This document shows, piece by piece, positions 12,687 to 16,591 of a DNA stretch of 16,591 nucleotides; position 1 is the stretch's first letter; each line of letters opens with the position of its first letter. A program made the translations under genes and the position numbers. A model generated the notes under the pieces. It ran no database searches, was not told where the DNA came from, and saw only the letters and a program-made list of their open reading frames with translations. This DNA is from an uncultured Eggerthellaceae bacterium. GTDB taxonomy: Bacteria; Actinomycetota; Coriobacteriia; Coriobacteriales; Eggerthellaceae. The stretch covers positions 5,059-21,649 of the forward strand of contig CAJUSL010000029.1 of the NCBI GenBank assembly GCA_910589135.1, in the 5' to 3' direction.

Positions 12687-15092
12687 TCACGCTGCCTGGC
12701 CCAGCTTCGACAGGCGGTCGTAGAGCGGCTGGAACGCCACGGCGTTCACAGCGAAGGCCACCAGCAAAACCGCCGCCATGGGCTGCGTGAAGGCCGCGAT
12801 GTCGAACAGCCCCGGCAGCAGCGTGGCGCCCAGCGCCGTGCCGGCCACCACCACGACCACGAGCGCCGTGCGCAGCGCGTTGAACGGGATGCACAGCCGC
12901 ACGATGAGCAACAGCCCGACGAACGCCACCACCAGCACGCACAGCGTCGACACCTGGTCGTAGTCCAGGCCCAGCGCAAGGTAGCCCACCGAGCAGATGG
13001 CTACGATGCTGACCACTCCGCAGATGGCTCCGGGGATGGAGCGCACGGCGCAGTTCCGCAGGAAATGCCCGCGCACCAGGTCGTGGTTGGGCTCGAGCGC
13101 CAGCACGAACGACGGCAGCCCGATGGTGAACGCCGATATCAGCGTCATCTGGATGGGCTCGAAGGGGTACTGCCACGGCAGCAGGATGAACAGCACGGCC
13201 GCCGTCACCGAAAGCAGCGTCTTCACCAGAAACAGCGATGCCGAGCGCTGCAGGTTGTTGATGGAACGCCGGCCCTCGGCCACCACCTTTGGCATGCTGG
13301 CGAAGTCGTTGTCGACCAGCACCAGCTGGGCCACGTTGCGCGCCGCGTCGGAGCCCGACGCCATGGCCACGCTGCAGTCGGAGGCGCGCAGGGCCAGCAC
13401 GTCGTTCACACCGTCGCCCGTCATGGCGACGGTGTGCCCCTGCTGCTGCAGCGCCAGCACGAACGCCTTCTTCTGCTCGGGACGCACGCGCCCGAACACG
13501 CTGTGGCTGGCGATGGCGTCCGCCAGTTGCCGCTCGTCGTCCAGAGTGGTGGCATCCACGAAGCCGGCCGCGTCGGGGACGCCCACCTTCCGTGCGATGC
13601 CCGACACCGTGCGCGGGTCGTCGCCCGATATCACCTTGAGGGACACGCCCTGCTCGATGAAGTAGCGCACCGTCTGCGCGGCGGTGGGCCGGATTTGGTC
13701 CTGGATGCATACGAACCCGAGCGGCACCGGACGGCCGGTGAACCTGCCGTCGGCGTCGAAGCCGTCCACCTGGGCCAGCAGCAGCACGCGGCTTCGGGCG
13801 GCAAGGACATCCAGCTGCGGAGCGATGGCCTCGAGCGCCGCCGGGTCGTTCGCCAGCACGAACTGCGCCGCGCCCATGACGTAGGAGCGCCCGTCGTCGA
13901 ACGTGGCGCCCGACCACTTCACGTCGGAGGAGAACGGCACGACCCGCGCAGGCGCCAGCAGGCCGGCCCCGCCCGCGCCGCCGCTGCCTTCGAAGTGCGC
14001 CTTGATGGCAGCCGCCGTCTCGTTGGGGTCGGGGTCCGACGCTGCCAGCGACGCGAAGATGCGCCCGATGTCCGCCACGAGCGGCGCGGCAATCGCACCC
14101 CCGTCGCCTTCCGCGCGCGTCTCGTTCGCGCCAGCCTTCCCTGCCGCCCCCACGGGCACCACGTCGGTCACCTCCATGGCGCCGGTGGTGATGGTGCCCG
14201 TCTTGTCCAGGCAGAGCACGTCCACGCGCGCCAGCGTCTCGATGCAGTAGAGTTGCTGCACGAGCACCCGATGGCGCGACAGGCGGATGACCGCCACGGC
14301 CAACACGGTGGACGTCAACAGGATGAGCCCCTCGGGTATCATGCCCACCAGCGCCGACGTGGTGGACAGGACGGCCGAGCGCCACTCGATGCCTTGCAGC
14401 ACGAACTGGCTGCCGAACAGCAGCAGCCCCACCGGCAGGAGGGCGATGCTCACGTACTTGATGATGCCGTTCACGCTGGTCATGATCTCGGAGTTGACGG
14501 CCTTGCGCTGCTTGGCCTCGGCGGTCATGCGCGCCGCGTAGCTTTCCACTCCCACGCGCACCACCCGCGCCACCACCGTGCCCGCGTTGACGAACGACCC
14601 GCTCAGCAGCTCGTCGCCCGCGGCCTTCGCCACCAGCTTGCTCTCGCCGGTGAGCAGGCTCTCGTCCACCTTCGCGTCGCCTTCCACCACCACGCAGTCG
14701 GCGGGGACCTGGTCGCCGCGGCCCAGGCGGATCACGTCGTCCAGCACGATGCCGTCGATGGGAAGCGCGGCGAACGCGCCATCGCGCAGCGCCTCCACCT
14801 TCGAGGCCACCACGATGGCCAGCTTGTCGGTCAGCTGCTTCGAGCGGACCTCCTGCACGATGCCGATGGCCGCGTTGATGACGATCACCAGCATGAACAG
14901 CATGTTCTTGTAGGAGCCGGTGACGGCCACGAGCGCCGCCAGCACGGCGTTCACGAAGTTGAACAGCGTGCACACGTTCTCGCACACAATGCGCCCGACC
15001 GAGCGCGTCTTCACGCCCGCATAGGCGTTCGATTGGCCGCGGGCCGCGCGCTCGGCGGCCTGCGCTGTGGTCAGCCCGTTCAACGCCGGCAT
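12687..15092 (-). CDS. P-type cation ATPase, CtpE-like
   Basis: An 801-residue membrane pump with all P-type ATPase landmarks. These are the actuator-domain TGES (148-151), IPEGL in the ion-binding helix (starting about residue 252), DKTGT with the phosphorylated Asp296, a nucleotide-binding domain, and TGDGVND (558-564). The PEGL helix followed by LILLTS, the lack of N-terminal heavy-metal-binding domains and of a CPC motif, and the overall length place it near mycobacterial CtpE-like (calcium-type) pumps rather than copper or zinc exporters; the ion is inferred. About ten hydrophobic helices are present, with the long C-terminal bundle typical of P2-type pumps. ATG 15092 is chosen because AAAGGTGGG lies just upstream; the earlier ATG at 15134 has no Shine-Dalgarno. 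It is probably monocistronic, with hairpins after the stop (12594-12656). Confidence 0.93.
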   Translation of the reverse strand: MPALNGLTTAQAAERAARGQSNAYAGVKTRSVGRIVCENVCTLFNFVNAVLAALVAVTGSYKNMLFMLVIVINAAIGIVQEVRSKQLTDKLAIVVASKVEALRDGAFAALPIDGIVLDDVIRLGRGDQVPADCVVVEGDAKVDESLLTGESKLVAKAAGDELLSGSFVNAGTVVARVVRVGVESYAARMTAEAKQRKAVNSEIMTSVNGIIKYVSIALLPVGLLLFGSQFVLQGIEWRSAVLSTTSALVGMIPEGLILLTSTVLAVAVIRLSRHRVLVQQLYCIETLARVDVLCLDKTGTITTGAMEVTDVVPVGAAGKAGANETRAEGDGGAIAAPLVADIGRIFASLAASDPDPNETAAAIKAHFEGSGGAGGAGLLAPARVVPFSSDVKWSGATFDDGRSYVMGAAQFVLANDPAALEAIAPQLDVLAARSRVLLLAQVDGFDADGRFTGRPVPLGFVCIQDQIRPTAAQTVRYFIEQGVSLKVISGDDPRTVSGIARKVGVPDAAGFVDATTLDDERQLADAIASHSVFGRVRPEQKKAFVLALQQQGHTVAMTGDGVNDVLALRASDCSVAMASGSDAARNVAQLVLVDNDFASMPKVVAEGRRSINNLQRSASLFLVKTLLSVTAAVLFILLPWQYPFEPIQMTLISAFTIGLPSFVLALEPNHDLVRGHFLRNCAVRSIPGAICGVVSIVAICSVGYLALGLDYDQVSTLCVLVVAFVGLLLIVRLCIPFNALRTALVVVVVAGTALGATLLPGLFDIAAFTQPMAAVLLVAFAVNAVAFQPLYDRLSKLGQAA

Positions 15093-15285
15093 GGCACCCA
15101 CCTTTCCGACAGCGCGAGGCGCGCGTGCGAGCATTCGGATGGAATCATGCTAGCAAGCGGGCTGCACGGCGACGCATGCCAGGCGTTTGGCGTTTCCCGA
15201 ATGATGACTTGCATGGGAAGGCGTGCCGGCGCATCAGGAAGCGTTCGCTCTCGGCACATGGAGGCAAGAAAGTGCGGCGCTTGTT
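15093..15285. other. Upstream region of the P-type ATPase gene
   Basis: No gene is supported here. On the minus strand an extended-10-like TGCTAGCAT (hexamer at 15146-15151) lies about 55 bp upstream of the ATPase start, but no -35 matches, so the promoter is uncertain. Confidence 0.3.
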
Positions 15286-15310
15286 GCTCGATGCCAAGAA
15301 TCCGGCCCGT

Positions 15311-15319
15311 TGTGGACAA
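15311..15319 (-). promoter_or_regulatory. DnaA-box-like TTGTCCACA in the left arm
   Basis: The minus strand reads TTGTCCACA here, the DnaA-box sequence described for Streptomyces and Mycobacterium. It lies in the perfectly conserved core of the left arm. No dnaA, dnaN or AT-rich unwinding region is in the window, so this is not oriC. DnaA titration or regulation is possible, and chance is not excluded. Confidence 0.35.
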
Positions 15320-15476
15320 AAATTGCGGAAATCGGCGGTTTCGCGGCGGCTTGAACGGAAAATCCGTCGATGTGGAAAGCCCGCCTGCAGGAAACCCCAG
15401 GTAGAGGCGCTGCACGCCACGAGCGCTGTGCGAGGAGCGGGTGAAAACGCCAAAAAACCGCCGATTTCCGCAATTT

Positions 15477-15485
15477 TTGTCCACA
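15477..15485 (+). promoter_or_regulatory. DnaA-box-like TTGTCCACA in the right arm
   Basis: TTGTCCACA on the plus strand, facing the copy at 15311-15319. Because the arms are copies of one repeat, the second box is not independent evidence. Confidence 0.35.
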
Positions 15486-15578
15486 ACGGCGCGGATTTTT
15501 GGCATCGCGCCTAGGAAAGAGCCGCCGGGACCAGCATGGCCAACGCTGCCTCCCATGTGACGATGCGGCCTGCCCCAT

Positions 15579-15654
15579 TGTCGCGATGTGCCGAAAGTGG
15601 CCTGGCCCTGCCGTCAGGCAGCCTATCCCTACTGTCGCCCGATGTGTCGAAAGC
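15579..15654. repeat. Imperfect direct repeat TGTCGC..GATGTG.CGAAAG
   Basis: TGTCGCGATGTGCCGAAAGTG (in 15579-15599) recurs as TGTCGCCCGATGTGTCGAAAG (in 15633-15653), differing by a short insertion and a few substitutions, in the non-coding region between the fold-back element and the antitoxin remnant. It may belong to a family of intergenic repeats, which cannot be tested from this window alone. Confidence 0.45.
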
Positions 15655-15687
15655 GAACGTCCCCCGACACGCGCAACACGCGTAAAT

Positions 15688-15702
15688 GCTATACCGCTAT
15701 AC
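15688..15702 (+). promoter_or_regulatory. GCTATAC x2 overlapping a -10 box, probable antitoxin promoter/operator
   Basis: GCTATAC occurs at 15688-15694 and 15696-15702, with period 8. The second copy supplies a -10-like TATACA (15698-15703), 23 bp before the antitoxin ATG. Direct repeats overlapping the promoter are typical of autoregulated toxin-antitoxin modules. Upstream, ACACGCG is repeated at 15667-15673 and 15676-15682. Confidence 0.35.
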
Positions 15703-15726
15703 AATTCATCATGCAAAGGAGGCGTC

Positions 15727-16154
15727 ATGCCGGCAGCGGTTCGGATGAACGTCAGGATCGACCCGGACCTCAAAGAAGCAGGGCGACCGCGTCCTCGCCA
15801 AGCACGGGGTCTCCCCCTCGCAGGCGACCGCGCCCTCTACGAAAGCGACACGGGGTCAAAGGACCGCTCGAACAGATGCTCGACGCAATCCTGGAACGTG
15901 ACGCAGGGAGGGCCGACGCCGTCGCCAAAAGGCAGCGGAAGCCGGAGAGCATCCGCAAGGTGCAGGATTCCGTCCTGGCGATGGGCGTCGACGGAAGCGG
16001 CGCAACGTCTGCCCCCTTCGCCGATGCGGCCGCCGACGAGATGCCCGAAAAGGCCATATCCGATTATTGCACGCAGAAGGGCTCGCGTATCCAAAGCGCA
16101 TGCAACGCCCCCTTCCGCAATTGCGCGCAATCGGTGCAATTTGGAACGTCCTAA
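15727..16154 (+). pseudogene. RelB/DinJ-type antitoxin remnant with several frameshifts
   Basis: A strong Shine-Dalgarno (AAAGGAGG) precedes ATG 15727, and the first frame begins MPAAVRMNVRIDPDLKEAG, the ribbon-helix-helix start of RelB/DinJ antitoxins. Continuation needs frame changes: DRVLAKHGVSPSQAT is in the next frame from 15785 (one extra G in a GGG run), RALYE is in a third from 15829 (one base missing), and from about 15855 GVKGPLEQMLDAILERDAGR runs in yet another frame to about SDY at 16067. Joined, these give one plausible antitoxin with an extended acidic C-terminal region. No toxin gene follows: 16155-16246 is non-coding. It is probably a decayed toxin-antitoxin module; sequencing errors are a less likely alternative because at least three separate shifts are needed. 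The exact 3' end is uncertain. Confidence 0.65.
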
Positions 16155-16161
16155 TTTGCAC
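16116..16161. promoter_or_regulatory. GCAAT-rich palindrome cluster upstream of the hydrolase gene
   Basis: CGCAATTGCG at 16116-16125 is a perfect 10-bp palindrome. GTGCAA (16134-16139) and TTGCAC (16156-16161) are inverted arms 16 bp apart, and further CGCAATCG copies lie at 16126-16133 and 16161-16168. The density of related half-sites within about 55 bp suggests a binding region for a regulator of the downstream hydrolase, although part overlaps the end of the antitoxin remnant. Confidence 0.3.
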
Positions 16162-16209
16162 GCAATCGCACGCGAAACGCCCCAACAAGCACGCGGGCGC
16201 CAGCGCGGC

Positions 16210-16215
16210 TACAAT
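16210..16215 (+). promoter_or_regulatory. -10 box of the alpha/beta hydrolase gene
   Basis: TACAAT, five of six consensus bases, lies 31 bp before the ATG at 16247. No matching -35 hexamer is present at the right distance. Confidence 0.4.
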
Positions 16216-16246
16216 GGAGAAAGGAACGCCAACGAAGGGAGTCGCC

Positions 16247-16591
16247 ATGGCATCGAGCCTGCTGGACGAGAAGGTCTTCCCCACCCAGAGCGGGGACATC
16301 CACTACTGGGTCAGCCAGCTGCCCGACGGCAGCCTGCCCTGGCTCGTGCTCCTGCCGGGGCTCACCGCCGACCATCGCCTCTTCGACAAGCAGGTCGAGC
16401 ACTTCGCCGGCAAGGCCAACGTGCTCGTCTGGGACGCGCCCTCGCACGGCGCCTCGCGGCCCTTCGCGCTCACGTGGTCGATGGACGATCTCGTCCGCTG
16501 GCTGCACGGAATCCTCGAACACGAGGGAATCGAGCGTCCGGTGCTGGTCGGCCAGTCGATGGGCGGCTACACCGCCCAGGCCTACATCGAC
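16247..16591 (+). CDS. Alpha/beta hydrolase (N-terminal 115 residues, runs off right edge)
   Basis: The visible part begins MASSLLDEKVFPTQSGDIHY and shows the alpha/beta-hydrolase fold. The first core strand and oxyanion-hole region are LVLLPGLTADHRLF (about 33-46), followed by VLVWDAPSHGASRPF (about 59-73), where Asp63-Ala-Pro-Ser-His-Gly is the classic segment after strand 4. The nucleophile elbow is GQSMGG, with catalytic Ser104. The Asp and His of the triad would lie beyond the window edge. The start is supported by GAAGGGAG 6 bases upstream. The substrate (ester, lactone, thioester or halide) cannot be read. No signal peptide is seen, so it is probably cytoplasmic. It lies just downstream of the decayed antitoxin and is preceded by its own -10 box and a palindrome cluster. 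Confidence 0.9.
   Translation, partial: MASSLLDEKVFPTQSGDIHYWVSQLPDGSLPWLVLLPGLTADHRLFDKQVEHFAGKANVLVWDAPSHGASRPFALTWSMDDLVRWLHGILEHEGIERPVLVGQSMGGYTAQAYID

Larger units (their letters stand above)
15286..15510. repeat. 225-bp fold-back element with 56-nt inverted arms
   Basis: Positions 15286-15341 and 15455-15510 are reverse complements at 52 of 56 positions. The inner 35 (15307-15341 and 15455-15489) match perfectly, and mismatches are confined to the outer ends. The arms are separated by 113 bp with no convincing coding sequence. No target-site duplication is visible at the edges (TTGTT on the left, CTAGG on the right) and no transposase is present. It could be a MITE-like insertion, two inverted copies of a dispersed intergenic repeat, or a functional structured site. 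Each arm contains TTGTCCACA, the DnaA-box form used by high-GC actinobacteria. Confidence 0.85.

Noticed and set aside
12612..15404. 930-codon open frame on the plus strand, opposite the P-type ATPase
   Set aside because: Its translation is His/Arg/Gln-rich and shows no domain. It is the mirror of the real ATPase frame, open only because high-GC codons rarely make stops on the opposite strand.
15286..15510. CRISPR-like or oriC interpretation of the repeated TTGTCCACA-containing sequence
   Set aside because: There are only two inverted copies with no regular spacers, so it is not a CRISPR. No dnaA/dnaN, no cluster of boxes and no AT-rich unwinding region, so it is not an origin.
15525..15686. 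Possible 49-aa plus-strand peptide after the fold-back element
   Set aside because: No Shine-Dalgarno, low complexity, and it runs through the imperfect direct repeats; a repeat-derived frame is more likely.

Overview
The window looks like the chromosome of a high-GC, anaerobic, arginine-fermenting actinobacterium, most likely a member of the Eggerthellaceae (Eggerthella/Gordonibacter type). That placement is inferred from the gene content (catabolic arginine deiminase pathway, an ArsC/YusI-like protein, a two-CDGSH protein, LuxR-type regulators), the protein style and the high GC of most genes. No marker gene in the window fixes the genus.

Layout, left to right. (1) 1-1793, minus strand: catabolic arginine deiminase arcA followed by the 5' part of ornithine carbamoyltransferase arcB, which runs off the left edge. 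(2) 2109-2184, plus strand: tRNA-Arg (anticodon TCT), with a TATAAT box about 100 bp upstream. (3) 2349-3158, minus strand: an ArsC-family/YusI-like thioredoxin-fold protein and a small hypothetical protein. (4) 3414-7892: a visibly lower-GC block. A plus-strand LuxR-type regulator is divergent from a minus-strand operon encoding a nitrilase-superfamily amidohydrolase, an EutH-like permease and an MFS transporter. (5) 7889-9471, minus strand: a two-gene FetAB-like ABC transporter whose permease stop codon overlaps the luxR stop. (6) 9717-11153, plus strand: a DHA2-type MFS exporter. (7) 11322-12440: a plus-strand protein with two CDGSH iron-sulfur motifs around a ferredoxin-like centre, convergent with a minus-strand YgbA-like (nitrous oxide-stimulated promoter family) Cys-rich protein. 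(8) 12687-15092, minus strand: a CtpE-like P-type cation ATPase. (9) 15093-16246: mostly non-coding, with a 225-bp fold-back element (56-nt inverted arms, each with a DnaA-box-like TTGTCCACA) and a frameshifted RelB/DinJ-type antitoxin remnant. (10) 16247 to the right edge: start of an alpha/beta hydrolase.

How the parts fit. The arc genes would make ATP from arginine. The low-GC block is the most interesting unit: it reads as a self-contained, regulator-controlled module for importing a small amine- or amide-like compound, hydrolysing a C-N bond and exporting or co-importing a product. It has an EutH homologue but no ethanolamine ammonia-lyase or microcompartment genes. Its divergent intergenic region holds two clear dyads, one immediately upstream of the best promoter candidate for the operon. 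The right half is a set of metal, redox and stress functions (FetAB-like exporter, CDGSH protein, YgbA-like protein, P-type ATPase). All functional calls come from motif and sequence recognition without database searches.
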